Of a DNA stretch of 64,000 nt, positions 1 to 9,826 are shown one piece after another (within the stretch, counting starts at the first letter, position 1; each line of letters begins with the position of its first letter). The position numbers and the translations under genes were made by a program. Source of the DNA: Planctomycetaceae bacterium (GTDB taxonomy: Bacteria; Planctomycetota; Planctomycetia; Pirellulales; Pirellulaceae). The stretch is from assembly GCA_016794985.1 (NCBI GenBank), contig JAEUIQ010000107.1, positions 1 through 64,000 on the forward strand, in the 5' to 3' direction. Below the pieces are notes generated by a model. It did not search any database and was not told the DNA's origin. It was given only the letters and a program-made list of their open reading frames with translations.

Positions 1-1100
1 GGTTGCGATGCACCCCAGCTGCCATCAGCGTTCTGCTCCGCCAACAAGGTATCGTACATGGTTGGTGCGAAGCGGTCCCAATACTCTCCGCCCAATTGGA
101 ACATGGCTTGAGCACAATAGTAAAACGCGAAGTGTCGATGATGATCGTGCGCTGCTGGTTGATGTTGTAACAAGAAGTCCGCTGCGGGTTCGATCGCTTC
201 ATGCCCATGTTCCCCGCAGAGTTCCAAGCAGAGGATCGCCAAGCCAGTCATTGAAGGGGTGCCTGGTCCCATGCCGGGCATATAACTAAAAGTTCCGTCT
301 TGCCGCCTGCATTTCAGAATGTAGTCGATCGCGTCAGCGATATGTTCATCGGGAATCGCGGCACCGTTTTGCTTCGCCGCTCGCAAAGCCATGATCGCCC
401 AGCCTGTCAACGAAAGGTCACTGTCACGAGCCCCCGGGGAATAGCGCCAGCCTCCAGCGTGAGCGCGAGATTTGGGGACCTTTTGCGCTTGCAGCAATAC
501 CAAGATGGCGCGCGGGAGAACGCCGTCCAGTTCCTGTTGCCGACGGTCGTCTAACATGCCGGATACTTCGCACAGGAGTAGGGTGGCAATGCTGTGCGAG
601 TACATCATCTCGGCGCGCCGACCTTTCGGATCACGACTGACCAGGAGCCCGTTGTCTAGCTGTTGACTCAAGAGATAGTCAATGCCTTCATTGATCGAAT
701 CGCCATACGCGCCTTGCCCCGGCAACTGTCCCTGAGCCAGGAACGCCATGACTGATAACGCCGTGACGCCAGTGTTTCCAGGTGCGAATTCGTCGCGAAA
801 ACTTCCACACCATTCTGGGTGATTCAATTCGGCGGCCTGTTCCCGAGTCACTTGTCTTGATTGCAACCAACGCAATCCTTTCTGGATCGCTTCATCAGCA
901 CGTGCTTGATACCGAGCCCGCAGTTCCGCAGCTTTGTTGACTGGCGCCGCAGCGGCCTGGGCACCCAGTGCCTGATTTTGCGAAATGGTTGAAAGTACAA
1001 CTCCAAGGAATGTCACGACGAATGTCTGGAACCACGAGTGGCAGTTGAATTCTCGTTGGATCATCGTGGTCGGCTTTCGTGAAAGTTGGTTTGCAACCAT
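1..1100 (-). CDS. prenyltransferase/squalene-cyclase-like repeat protein, secreted, 3' part cut off by window edge
   Basis: The minus strand is open from an ATG at 1100 to the window edge, so the C-terminus is missing and about 366 residues are visible. A second ATG at 1064 gives a cleaner signal peptide (FVVTFLGVVLSTISQ followed by ALGAQA). The mature part carries repeated alpha-alpha units with motifs such as GLRWLQSRQ, GGWRYSPGARDSDLSLTGW, RRQDGTFSYMPG and QNADGSWG, which are typical of the terpene cyclase/prenyltransferase alpha-toroid fold. In planctomycetes such secreted proteins are usually not proven enzymes, so catalysis is not claimed. It starts 3 bases after the stop of the Gln-rich protein and looks like the last gene of the moxR operon. 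Confidence 0.85.
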   Translation of the reverse strand, partial: MVANQLSRKPTTMIQREFNCHSWFQTFVVTFLGVVLSTISQNQALGAQAAAAPVNKAAELRARYQARADEAIQKGLRWLQSRQVTREQAAELNHPEWCGSFRDEFAPGNTGVTALSVMAFLAQGQLPGQGAYGDSINEGIDYLLSQQLDNGLLVSRDPKGRRAEMMYSHSIATLLLCEVSGMLDDRRQQELDGVLPRAILVLLQAQKVPKSRAHAGGWRYSPGARDSDLSLTGWAIMALRAAKQNGAAIPDEHIADAIDYILKCRRQDGTFSYMPGMGPGTPSMTGLAILCLELCGEHGHEAIEPAADFLLQHQPAAHDHHRHFAFYYCAQAMFQLGGEYWDRFAPTMYDTLLAEQNADGSWGASQ

Positions 1101-1103
1101 CGT

Positions 1104-4100
1104 TTACTCTGATTCTTTAGCATCTTGGGCCAAGGCTTCGAAATATTCCGTGACCACATCACGAAACGATTCGGGAATCAAGGCTTCGCGCCCGTCCAAC
1201 AAGCCGTTGCGGAGTTGCCGTTTGGCCCTAGTCCAGCCGGAACTGGTTTCGCCGCGTAATGGAAGTCGCTCCATTGGTTCGTCCGTCACGGATTTTGTTC
1301 CAATTGGACTGTTTCCTGGTTGGCCCGCCTGTTCCGACTGGCCTTCGCCCGGTTTTTTGCACTTGTCGCAGTTCTTACGCAGGCCCGCTTGTTGAGCCGC
1401 CTGTTGGGCCAGTTCCGACAATTTCTCGGCAGCTTGCTTGGCATGTTCTTCCGCCTGCCTTTTTTGGGGCGCTTGAGCCGCGGCGTCACAATCTTTTTTC
1501 GCCTCGGCAAGCCGTTGTGATTTGGGTTGACCTGAGGACTTGCCGCCGTTGCCACCCGGGTTTTTGCAATTGGCACACTCGCGACAGCTCTCGCAATTTT
1601 TCTGTAAAGCGTCCGCGGCTTGACGTAAAGCGTCGGCGGGTGTCGTGGGTTTCTGTGGTTGTTGAGCTTGCGCGGGTTGACCGTTTTCGCGTTGTTGGTT
1701 GGGGTCTTGGGGATTTTTTTCGGTGTTTTGGGCTTGTTGTTGCCCTTGTTGTTCGCCGTTGGCGTCTTGGGCTTGTTGTTGCTGTTGACGTTGTTGACCT
1801 TGTTGACCGTTTTGGTTGGGGTCTTGGGGATTTTGTTCGGCATTCTGGGCTTGTTGTTGCCCTTGTTGTTTGCCGTTGGCGTCTTGGGGTTGTTGTTGCT
1901 GTTGACCTTGTTGACCGTTTTGGTTGGGGTCTTGGGGATTTTGTTCGGCGTTTTGGGCTTGTTGTTGACCTTGTTGTTCGCCGTTGGCGTCTTGGGCTTG
2001 CTGTTGCTGTTGACCTTGCTGACCGTTTTGGTTGGGGTCTTGGGGATTTTGTTCGGCATTCTGGGCTTGTTGTTGCCCTTGTTGCTTGCCGTTGGCGTCT
2101 TGGGCTTGTTGTTGCTGTTGACGTTGTTGACCTTGTTGACCGTTTTGGTTGGGGTCTTGAGGATTTTGTTCGGCGTTCTGGGCTTGTTGTTGCCCTTGTT
2201 GTTCGCCGTTGGCGTCTTGGGGTTGTTGTTGCTGTTGACGTTGTTGACCGTGTTGACCGTTTTGGTTGGGGTCTTGGGGATTTTGTTCGGCGTTTTGGGC
2301 CTGTTGTGGACCTTGTTGTTCGCCGTTGGCGTCTTGGGGTTGTTGTTGCTGTTGACGTTGTTGACCTTGTTGACCGTTTTGGTTGGGGTCTTGGGGATTT
2401 TGTTCGGCGTTTTGGGCTTCCTCTTCTAGCTTTTGTTTGGCTTGTTCCAATAGCTGCTGGGCCTCCTTTAAGCCGGCGGGTTGTTGGTCTTGTGGCCGCT
2501 CGCGTTCCTGTTGGGCCATTTGTTCCACTTCCTTCTGCAGTTTCTCGACCTCCTGTATCTGTTCTTTTTGTTTTTCTCTGGCGACCTCGGGGCGTCGTTC
2601 ATCAGCCTTCGCCTGTTCTAAGCGGTCGGCCAAGTCTCGAGCATTCCGCGCCAAGCGATCGGCTTCTTCAGCTTGATCCATTAAACTCTGTTGTTCCGGT
2701 AAATTTTCGTTCTTGACGTTCTCCGAATCAGCTTCCGATGGTTCCTTGTTTTGCAGTGTCGCCAATTCGTCGGCTACCTGTTGTTGGCGCTTTTGCCAAT
2801 CGGCATCGGTTGATTCTGGTTCCGAGTTGGCACCGTCACTTTCCGCTGTTTGCCTGTCACCTTCGGATGGCTCTGCTTCGTCGTGGCCTTTCTGTGGTGT
2901 GGCCAAATCGTTCGCTAACTTTTCTTGTTGTCGAGCCAAATCCTCTAGCTTCGCAGCGGATTCCAACTGCTGTGACTTCTCCGCCAGTGATTTCTCTAAT
3001 TGCTCCAACTGGTCCAACGTTTTTTGGATTGGGACTTGGGCTTGTCCCGCGGCATTTTGAGCAGCCGCTCGATCCCCCGCTTTATCCATCCGCTGCCCAC
3101 GCTCCAACTGCCTTTGAGCGTCTTCCAAGGGTTCATCTGCCATGGCACGGGCGGCTTGAGCCTGTTCACTCATATCAGAATTCGATTGTTCGATTTTCTC
3201 CGCTAATCGTTCCAACGATTTCTGACTGTCCGCAAGTTTCTCACGAGCGGCGTCCCACAGGTTTTGAACTTCTTCGGCTGTCGTTTCATCGCTCAATCGC
3301 TCGGCCAAGTTCTGCGCTTGTTCCAAGTCTTGACGCGCCTCCTCCAAGGCCTTCTGGATTTCTTGTTGTTCGGAGGCCAGCCGTTGTTCCAGAGGCGTGG
3401 AATCGATCGGCTTGAACTCAACCATCAGACGATCGCTCTCAATCAACTGCGGGCCGCCAAACGATTCGCTGCGATTATCCCTTGCTCGTAACCATACCTT
3501 TGCCGCTCGGCAATCCTCCGGTAGTTTGTCGAATGTTACCAAGGCTTGCCCTTGATACGCGGCGGCCTCTTCATTTGGGAGTCGCTCGAGACGAGTAAGG
3601 ATTGAATGCTGCTGGGGCGGTTCAACGCCAACGGTTTCGTACATCAGTTCAACTTGCTGAATATCGAAATCGTCTTGCACTGCAAAATGCAGCACTAATT
3701 CGCGCTCACGAGGAAGATAAAACCGCGGGATAGTTGGATCCAGAATTTGGATCGTCGGCGGTAGGTCCGCAAAAACTTCGATTGTGATCATGATTGACTC
3801 GCTGGGGATGTTCTCCGCACTTAGCACTCGCAGGCTTGCGGTTCGCGTGCCGACTTCCCGGCAGGGGATTTCAAAACGAAAATTATTTGCAGTCAAGGAT
3901 TGCTCGCGCTGGTCGTCCCATTTCAGCTCCGCCAGCCGAGCGTGTTGGTCGACCTCTAGTTGGATCGTGACCGTCGAACCCGTCAAAGCCAATACCGGTT
4001 CCGTGTTGTTCGTAGAAGTCTCTGCGACCATTCCGGTGTAGTCGGGAAATTGAACCTGCACCGAGTGGCTTAGGATTTCGGGTTTCGCCAAGACTCGAAT

Positions 4101-4952
4101 GGGATATGTGCGACTGACTCGTTTGCCAATTCGCAAGCGATAGGTCGAATCCTCTTGGAGGTCGAGTAAAGTCGCGGAGCGAACGTTTGCGTTGTCAAAC
4201 GGCGTTGTCGAAGTGGTGTCGCGAGTTATCCGTTCCAACGTGGCGTCGATATCTTCGGCCAATGTCGGAGCTTGTACCGTCAACGGTTCGCCTTGCACGA
4301 GAGTGACTTCGCCGGGTGATAATTCGATGGTCAATTGCGGGAAGATGGGGTCGGCCCACGGCAACAGCCAATTTCTCAAAGAGCACCCGACGCCGCGAGG
4401 GTTGATGACAGTCACACATAAGAACAGTGTCACCAGCGCGACCGCCGTGCTCACGATTAGCGTATTGGATCGCACCGGAATATCTTCGGGATTGATGGTC
4501 GCCGATGCCCGGGTGGCCTCTTGGCTTAGGGCCGACAATAGTTGTGTTGAATAGCGACCTTTGGATTGCTGCGGGTGTTGGTTTTGCTCGCCCAGCAATT
4601 CAATAGTTGAACTGAGTCGTTCATCAAGCTGTGGATTCATCGACTCGACTCGCCAGGCAGCCTCCAACCAATTCAACGGCTGTTCCGAGAACCGTTGCCA
4701 AATTCTACCGAACCCTGCGACGCCAATGATCGCAAGCAACCAGCCACCAAGCCGCGGAAGGAATGAATCGAATTCAAAGTACAAGTCGCAACCGACCATG
4801 CTCAGTAAAGCCAGGGTCGTTAGCACCAACCATCCGCTCCAGCGGAACAAGTTGGCATGACTTTTTTGCCGTTGCATGACATGCGATAATTTGTCGGTAA
4901 TTGGACGAGGAACTTCTGCAACCGAGGGAAGACGAGTTATCGAAGTGCTCAT
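1104..4952 (-). CDS. large membrane-anchored, coiled-coil, Gln-rich repeat protein (DUF4175-like organisation)
   Basis: The ATG at 4952 has GGAAACAACCC in front of it and is preferred over an in-frame start at 5027, giving 1282 residues. The N-terminus has two to three hydrophobic segments (SGWLVLTTLALLSMVG, LGGWLLAIIGVAGFG and, after ~110 residues, TLIVSTAVALVTLFLCVTV). Beta-rich Ig-like sequence follows to about residue 500. Then comes a long Glu/Gln/Ala coiled coil, and at about residues 845-1088 a Gln/Asn-rich tandem repeat. Two Cys clusters follow (CESCRECANC near 1121 and CDKCKKPG near 1197). The arrangement recalls DUF4175 proteins that sit beside BatA/MoxR genes. It lies 41 bases after the vWA gene in the same operon. 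Function unknown; a cell-envelope scaffold role is inference. Confidence 0.82.
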   Translation of the reverse strand: MSTSITRLPSVAEVPRPITDKLSHVMQRQKSHANLFRWSGWLVLTTLALLSMVGCDLYFEFDSFLPRLGGWLLAIIGVAGFGRIWQRFSEQPLNWLEAAWRVESMNPQLDERLSSTIELLGEQNQHPQQSKGRYSTQLLSALSQEATRASATINPEDIPVRSNTLIVSTAVALVTLFLCVTVINPRGVGCSLRNWLLPWADPIFPQLTIELSPGEVTLVQGEPLTVQAPTLAEDIDATLERITRDTTSTTPFDNANVRSATLLDLQEDSTYRLRIGKRVSRTYPIRVLAKPEILSHSVQVQFPDYTGMVAETSTNNTEPVLALTGSTVTIQLEVDQHARLAELKWDDQREQSLTANNFRFEIPCREVGTRTASLRVLSAENIPSESIMITIEVFADLPPTIQILDPTIPRFYLPRERELVLHFAVQDDFDIQQVELMYETVGVEPPQQHSILTRLERLPNEEAAAYQGQALVTFDKLPEDCRAAKVWLRARDNRSESFGGPQLIESDRLMVEFKPIDSTPLEQRLASEQQEIQKALEEARQDLEQAQNLAERLSDETTAEEVQNLWDAAREKLADSQKSLERLAEKIEQSNSDMSEQAQAARAMADEPLEDAQRQLERGQRMDKAGDRAAAQNAAGQAQVPIQKTLDQLEQLEKSLAEKSQQLESAAKLEDLARQQEKLANDLATPQKGHDEAEPSEGDRQTAESDGANSEPESTDADWQKRQQQVADELATLQNKEPSEADSENVKNENLPEQQSLMDQAEEADRLARNARDLADRLEQAKADERRPEVAREKQKEQIQEVEKLQKEVEQMAQQERERPQDQQPAGLKEAQQLLEQAKQKLEEEAQNAEQNPQDPNQNGQQGQQRQQQQQPQDANGEQQGPQQAQNAEQNPQDPNQNGQHGQQRQQQQQPQDANGEQQGQQQAQNAEQNPQDPNQNGQQGQQRQQQQQAQDANGKQQGQQQAQNAEQNPQDPNQNGQQGQQQQQAQDANGEQQGQQQAQNAEQNPQDPNQNGQQGQQQQQPQDANGKQQGQQQAQNAEQNPQDPNQNGQQGQQRQQQQQAQDANGEQQGQQQAQNTEKNPQDPNQQRENGQPAQAQQPQKPTTPADALRQAADALQKNCESCRECANCKNPGGNGGKSSGQPKSQRLAEAKKDCDAAAQAPQKRQAEEHAKQAAEKLSELAQQAAQQAGLRKNCDKCKKPGEGQSEQAGQPGNSPIGTKSVTDEPMERLPLRGETSSGWTRAKRQLRNGLLDGREALIPESFRDVVTEYFEALAQDAKESE
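1690..2418 (-). repeat. coding minisatellite, ~117-bp period, six to seven copies
   Basis: The landmark GGTTGGGGTCTTGGGGATTT (plus strand) recurs near 1697, 1814, 1921, 2031, 2147, 2263 and 2381. Most spacings are about 117 bases (39 codons); one or two are shorter by about 9 bases, so length changes keep the frame. Each unit encodes Gln/Asn-rich sequence such as QNAEQNPQDPNQNGQQGQQ followed by QDANGEQQG. Units differ by a few substitutions, as expected for recent slippage or unequal recombination. Confidence 0.95.
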
Positions 4953-4993
4953 GGGTTGTTTCCGTGTGAAGAGAATGTCTGTCAGAGATCCGG

Positions 4994-7900
4994 TTAAATC
5001 AAACCTCTCCAGCGTCGCAGCACCCATTCGCCGATGAGCAACGTGAAGAACACTACCACGACAGGCCAGGAGTTCCAGACCGGCGTGATCGTCACATCGC
5101 GCCGATAGGTCGACTTGGGCCCTAGCTTTTCTAGCACCTGTTGAGCGGTTTCCGGGGTCAGGACCAAACCTCCGGTCCGTTGCGCCACGGGGCCAACGAT
5201 GGCGGTCGTAGCCACAATATCGTTCGCCTCGCTGTCGGGCGGCGAGCCGTCGATCGAGAACTCGGCGAAGACCGTTTCTTCAGCACGGTTTTCTGCTTTC
5301 AATAATCGTTCGATGGTTCGGCCGACGACTTGGATTCGATAGCGTCCCGGAATTTCTGGTAACGTCAATTGTCGTTGCAGCAATCCACCTGAGTCCGCGA
5401 CCTCCTGAAGTGAAAAGTCATTGATTGGCAAATTGTCACGGAGCAGCACAAGACGCACATCCGGTTCGCGTTCCGACTGTGGTTGATCGTCCACCAAGCG
5501 AACCTTGACGGTCATTTGATCACCGGAGCTATAGTGCGACTTGTCGGTTCCCAGACGAACCAAATCGGTGCCCATACCCAAGCGATCTTCCGTGCCCCAA
5601 CGCATGACTCGGCCCCAGAATCGGTGATGGTGTTCGTCTCCATTCCAAAAACGTAGTCGCCATGTTTGATCGAAGTTGAGTTGTAGAACGCGGCCTCCGC
5701 CGTAGCGATGCCAGAGGATCAGTGCTGACTTCAGAACCGCGTCTTGATCACTGGCTTGATTGTCCTCGTCCGCCCATGCCAACACGGTAGCGCCGGGCTT
5801 GGCCACGGAGACGGGATTCCGCCAATGCAAGATTGGCAACGTATCCCACATTCCCGCCTGGTTGGGGTCCGCAAACGGTGCTTGCATCAGCGAACCACGG
5901 CGACCCTCTTCCGCCAAGCGCAATCGATAGCCTTCCTGGGAAGATCGTGCGAAACCTGTCGCCAATTGGGCCGGCAGCAATTCGCCCAACGGGCCATCAA
6001 GATAACGGTGTGGCATGGCCTGTTGCCCAGCGACGACGATCAGCGTGCCACCTCGTTGTCCAACAAATTTTTGCAACGTTCGCTGCGTTGCGAGATCCAA
6101 TTCACTAGGGTCGATATCGCCCAATACGATAACATCGAATTTCAACCACTCCGGCTCGGATTCCGGCAAACGGTTCGCTTCGCAATCGTCGAAAGCACGC
6201 GCGGCAGACGCGGACATTGGGAACGGGTCCGGAACTCCGGCCAAACGATCAGGTGACAACAAGACATATTGCAAAGCGACATTTCGATCTCGCCCAGCAA
6301 ACAGGTTCTTCAAATAGCGGAACTCCCAGCGGGGCCGCTGCTCGACGATCAGCAGTCGCAGCCGATCATTCGTAACCCACACGCTCGCTTCGCGCTGATT
6401 GTTCGCAGCGACTTCCTCACCGTCGATCGAGTCCACCACGACCGAATAGCGATGCATACCAATCTCTTGCGGCATGTCTTCGAATGGTATGGTCGTGCGG
6501 AATTGGTCCACGTTGATGGGCACCGCCGTCGTTTTAAGCAACTCACCGTCTCGAAGGAAGCGAACATTAGCGATCTTGCCACGCAATTGATCGAACTTTA
6601 ACGACGCGCGAAGTGTAATGGTATCTTCCGCGAAAACCTGCCCAGGCACTTGCAAAGCAACAACTTCGGCGTCGATGATCGGAGTTTGATCACCGATCAC
6701 GATCGAATGGATCGGCACTTGGTGATCGGCGAAAATGGCAGTTTGTTGGATTGGCGAAACGTCGGATCGATCGCATCCATCTGTGACCACGATAATGCCG
6801 GACAACTCAGTGATGGGGACGTCCGCAAGCACACGCTGCAGCGCCGCGGAAAGATCCGTGGTTTCTGCCCAGCGATTTTCAGGTCGGTCGGATCCGCCAG
6901 ATCCATCTGATCTGACAGATCTAGCATTCGCCGCGAATTCGAACACGTCCACCGTGTAGTCGCGTTCCAATTCAGGTAGGAGAGGTTGTCGTCCGTTGGC
7001 TGCCGGCCATAAGACTTGTTGGGCGATGGATTCTCTGTTCGTATCGGCTTCTGGCAGCTGCATGGAGCCTGACCGATCCCACAAGACGACCACGCGGCGC
7101 GATTCGGCCGTTTCTTCATCTTTGGTCCAGACGGGTTCCAGCAAAACGAATCCCAACAGTCCCACCAGTAGCAATCTAGCGAACTTCATTGGTGTGATGT
7201 GGAATAAGCTCCAACGTACCTGTCCGTCCCAATAGATTGATACGATCAAGCAACTTAGGGTAGCGACAGCGATTCCCTGCCAGGACAACGAACGATTGAA
7301 AGTGGCTGAAACCATTGTGCCCATCGCGGCCCAACCGTAAATCCACAACAGCCACGTTCCCCACCAAACTCCGGCCAAGAACACCCAGGTCAATGGTCGA
7401 GCCAGGGGGACGAGGAAAGAGTAGAGACTAGCGGACTCGGAACGCTGATAGCGTACCCATTGCAACAGCAACGCCTCGAGTACAACGAGACTCAGCGCCA
7501 CAAACGCCAATGTTCGCCACCACTCGACGGGTATGGGCATGCCCGTTGCGGCTTGTTCCAATTGAAATTCATCGACCAAGAACTCTAAGCCAACCTGTTC
7601 GGCAATGGCGGCTAACTGTTGTTTCGAAGTTGCTGTCAGATCAGCTTCTTCGCCCTCGCGTCCGACAGTCAATGACCATGGGCCGCTGCCAAGTGCAGTC
7701 TGAAGTTCACCGCTTAGCTGATAATGACCGGGTACATGTCCGCTACCCAAATCAATTATCCAGCGTTGTTCATCGATGCGCGCTGTCACGGGTCGTTCGG
7801 TTCCTTGCGGACTGCGCAGCGTCAAGGAAACTTCTTGATTCAGTCCCGCTTGCTGTTCATCGTTCAGCGGCGTCTTGGCCCTTGGCAATTCGACAACCCA

Positions 7901-9826
7901 ACTGGCGCTAGGAGATTGATGCAGGCGAATCGGTCGTTGATCGGCTAATTGACGGGTCAACAAATGCATCCAAACAGGAAAACTGACTCGGTTAATAAAA
8001 TTATTCTCGCGTGGATCCGGCAACGAGGTCTGCATCAACACTCGGCCCAGTCCCAAGGTTCGTTCAACCAGGAACGGCTGCCCATCGGTAAAACGCAAGG
8101 CAATCTGCAACGGGGAATCTGTTTCGGCCTTTGGTATAGTTAACTGCCATATTCGTGTGGCACGCCAGTCCAATAGGTCGTGTTCGCCAGATTCCAGCCA
8201 ATCCTCTAACGCTGGATGTTGTCCTGATGCGAGATCAATGCTCCAGCCAGCATTCAAGTCGGTTGCTCGTGTGGTTAGCTCTCCTAAGGCAGCGGGCAGC
8301 AACTTCGTTTGCTCCCATTGCCATTCATTGTAAAATTGTGCTTCACAATTTGGCCCCATCAGTAGAAATAGCCCAGCACCATTTGCAATGTGCTTCCCAA
8401 GCGCCGTTGCGACGTCGTTCGTCAACTCAGGAACGTCGCATAAGACAATGGCTTGATAAGGGCTGAAGTCAAATGTGCTGTTCAGGTCAACAGCATCGAC
8501 CATTTCCGGCGTAGAAAGGCGACTGGTTAATGCCAAACGAAGATAATGAGCGGCGCGACGCGCGGGCGGGTTCGCCATATCCCCATTGACGATCAAAACT
8601 GGAATTGAAGTTTGAACAGCAAACGCTCGGTCCATTCCATTGTCGCCCGGGATATCGTCGGAGTAATCGAGACGAGCCGACAGGATATGCGCACCGGCGT
8701 GTTCGCAAGTAAAGTCCAGTGAAATGCTTTGACGGAGCCCAGGTGCTAAGCTTTCTATCTTCTTGGCTTCCAGTACCACATCATTGAGACGAATCTCGAA
8801 TGGAGCCGTCGCCACCGCCTGCGATCCGCCATTGAACACCTCGATTTCGGCTCGGATCCGTTCACCAATTCGCCACGCGCGGTCGGGGATTTCCACCTTT
8901 GTGACCGCCAAGTTGTGGCGCTGTTCAGGCATGGATTCGACCCGACCTAATAGTGGAATCGGTGCACTGACATTGCCTGACTCTTGGTCTTTTGGCGCCG
9001 AATCGGCCTTCGTCGCCAAGTTTTCTGACAGCGACTGCCAATTCGTCCATTGGTTGTCGGTGAAGATCACAATTTGTTGGCGAGCGTGTTGCCCGCGGCT
9101 GAGAATCTTCCTACCCCGCTCGATAAGTTGGGGCAAAGGATCACTCCCACCGGTAAACGTTGTCGCCCTTAGATGCTCGCGAACCGCTTGCAAGTTAGCT
9201 TGCAAGCCGAGATGGTTGCTGGAGTTGGCATTCCCGCCAATCAGAACGGTCGCAGTCGAATTAGCCGGCAGCTTGTCTAAAAAACGTTCGGCGGCTGTGA
9301 CCGCGGCGGAGAAGTGATTTTTATTCGCCATCGCCGCATCTGTGGCGTTCAGACCCATCGAATCGCTACCGTCGATGATGAGCACCACATCGCAGGGCTC
9401 CTCACTATCGGTTTGCATGACTTGACCTTGAAACCATGCTGTAGCCATCGTTAACGACAGGAGCCCCAGGCCGCTGACGATCCACGCACTGCGACGCATC
9501 GCATTCGACGAGGAGACGATTCCCCAAGTCAGCAATCCCAAACCCGCGGTCGCCACCGAAACTAATCCAATGCTAGTCAGCGAACCACTGCCAACGGTCC
9601 AAGGTCGCGCCAACGCTGCCACAAAAGCCGCCAACAAAAGGCAACGACATAACAACAGAAGGAATTGTTCGAGCGTCAAACCGCGTCGACGACTGGTCAA
9701 CGATTTCTGCAAGAAACGCATTGCTGCCCAGTCAATTACTCGCGTGCGCCGACGCTGCATGTGCAAAACGATCGGAATCAACAGACCCGTAAGGGCAAGC
9801 AACCAAGATGCACTGAGGAAGCTCAT
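4994..9826 (-). CDS. giant BatA-type / double von Willebrand factor A membrane protein (fusion)
   Basis: The ATG at 9826 overlaps the DUF58 stop as ATGA, so it is preferred over 9859; the product has 1610 residues. The N-terminus MSFLSASWLLALTGLLIPI with RRRTRVIDWAAMRFL matches the BatA aerotolerance N-terminal domain. A first vWA domain has the MIDAS motif DGSDS near residue 152. After a paired membrane segment near residues 770-850 a second set of helices appears, then a second vWA domain with DRSGS near residue 918, a glutamine-amidotransferase-like segment (DVIVLGDIDPSEL, GGTLIVVAGQQAM) and a C-terminal helix (VVVVFFTLLIGEWVL). In related genomes these halves are commonly two adjacent genes (known pattern); here they are one frame. 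Probably part of a MoxR-dependent envelope complex. Confidence 0.88.
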   Translation of the reverse strand: MSFLSASWLLALTGLLIPIVLHMQRRRTRVIDWAAMRFLQKSLTSRRRGLTLEQFLLLLCRCLLLAAFVAALARPWTVGSGSLTSIGLVSVATAGLGLLTWGIVSSSNAMRRSAWIVSGLGLLSLTMATAWFQGQVMQTDSEEPCDVVLIIDGSDSMGLNATDAAMANKNHFSAAVTAAERFLDKLPANSTATVLIGGNANSSNHLGLQANLQAVREHLRATTFTGGSDPLPQLIERGRKILSRGQHARQQIVIFTDNQWTNWQSLSENLATKADSAPKDQESGNVSAPIPLLGRVESMPEQRHNLAVTKVEIPDRAWRIGERIRAEIEVFNGGSQAVATAPFEIRLNDVVLEAKKIESLAPGLRQSISLDFTCEHAGAHILSARLDYSDDIPGDNGMDRAFAVQTSIPVLIVNGDMANPPARRAAHYLRLALTSRLSTPEMVDAVDLNSTFDFSPYQAIVLCDVPELTNDVATALGKHIANGAGLFLLMGPNCEAQFYNEWQWEQTKLLPAALGELTTRATDLNAGWSIDLASGQHPALEDWLESGEHDLLDWRATRIWQLTIPKAETDSPLQIALRFTDGQPFLVERTLGLGRVLMQTSLPDPRENNFINRVSFPVWMHLLTRQLADQRPIRLHQSPSASWVVELPRAKTPLNDEQQAGLNQEVSLTLRSPQGTERPVTARIDEQRWIIDLGSGHVPGHYQLSGELQTALGSGPWSLTVGREGEEADLTATSKQQLAAIAEQVGLEFLVDEFQLEQAATGMPIPVEWWRTLAFVALSLVVLEALLLQWVRYQRSESASLYSFLVPLARPLTWVFLAGVWWGTWLLWIYGWAAMGTMVSATFNRSLSWQGIAVATLSCLIVSIYWDGQVRWSLFHITPMKFARLLLVGLLGFVLLEPVWTKDEETAESRRVVVLWDRSGSMQLPEADTNRESIAQQVLWPAANGRQPLLPELERDYTVDVFEFAANARSVRSDGSGGSDRPENRWAETTDLSAALQRVLADVPITELSGIIVVTDGCDRSDVSPIQQTAIFADHQVPIHSIVIGDQTPIIDAEVVALQVPGQVFAEDTITLRASLKFDQLRGKIANVRFLRDGELLKTTAVPINVDQFRTTIPFEDMPQEIGMHRYSVVVDSIDGEEVAANNQREASVWVTNDRLRLLIVEQRPRWEFRYLKNLFAGRDRNVALQYVLLSPDRLAGVPDPFPMSASAARAFDDCEANRLPESEPEWLKFDVIVLGDIDPSELDLATQRTLQKFVGQRGGTLIVVAGQQAMPHRYLDGPLGELLPAQLATGFARSSQEGYRLRLAEEGRRGSLMQAPFADPNQAGMWDTLPILHWRNPVSVAKPGATVLAWADEDNQASDQDAVLKSALILWHRYGGGRVLQLNFDQTWRLRFWNGDEHHHRFWGRVMRWGTEDRLGMGTDLVRLGTDKSHYSSGDQMTVKVRLVDDQPQSEREPDVRLVLLRDNLPINDFSLQEVADSGGLLQRQLTLPEIPGRYRIQVVGRTIERLLKAENRAEETVFAEFSIDGSPPDSEANDIVATTAIVGPVAQRTGGLVLTPETAQQVLEKLGPKSTYRRDVTITPVWNSWPVVVVFFTLLIGEWVLRRWRGLI

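Noticed and set aside
1259..2716. 485-codon plus-strand frame, and a 256-codon Leu-rich frame at 1659-2429
   Set aside because: Both are antisense to the Gln-rich repeat; CAA/CAG-rich coding DNA read backwards gives Leu/Val-rich open frames with no real protein character.
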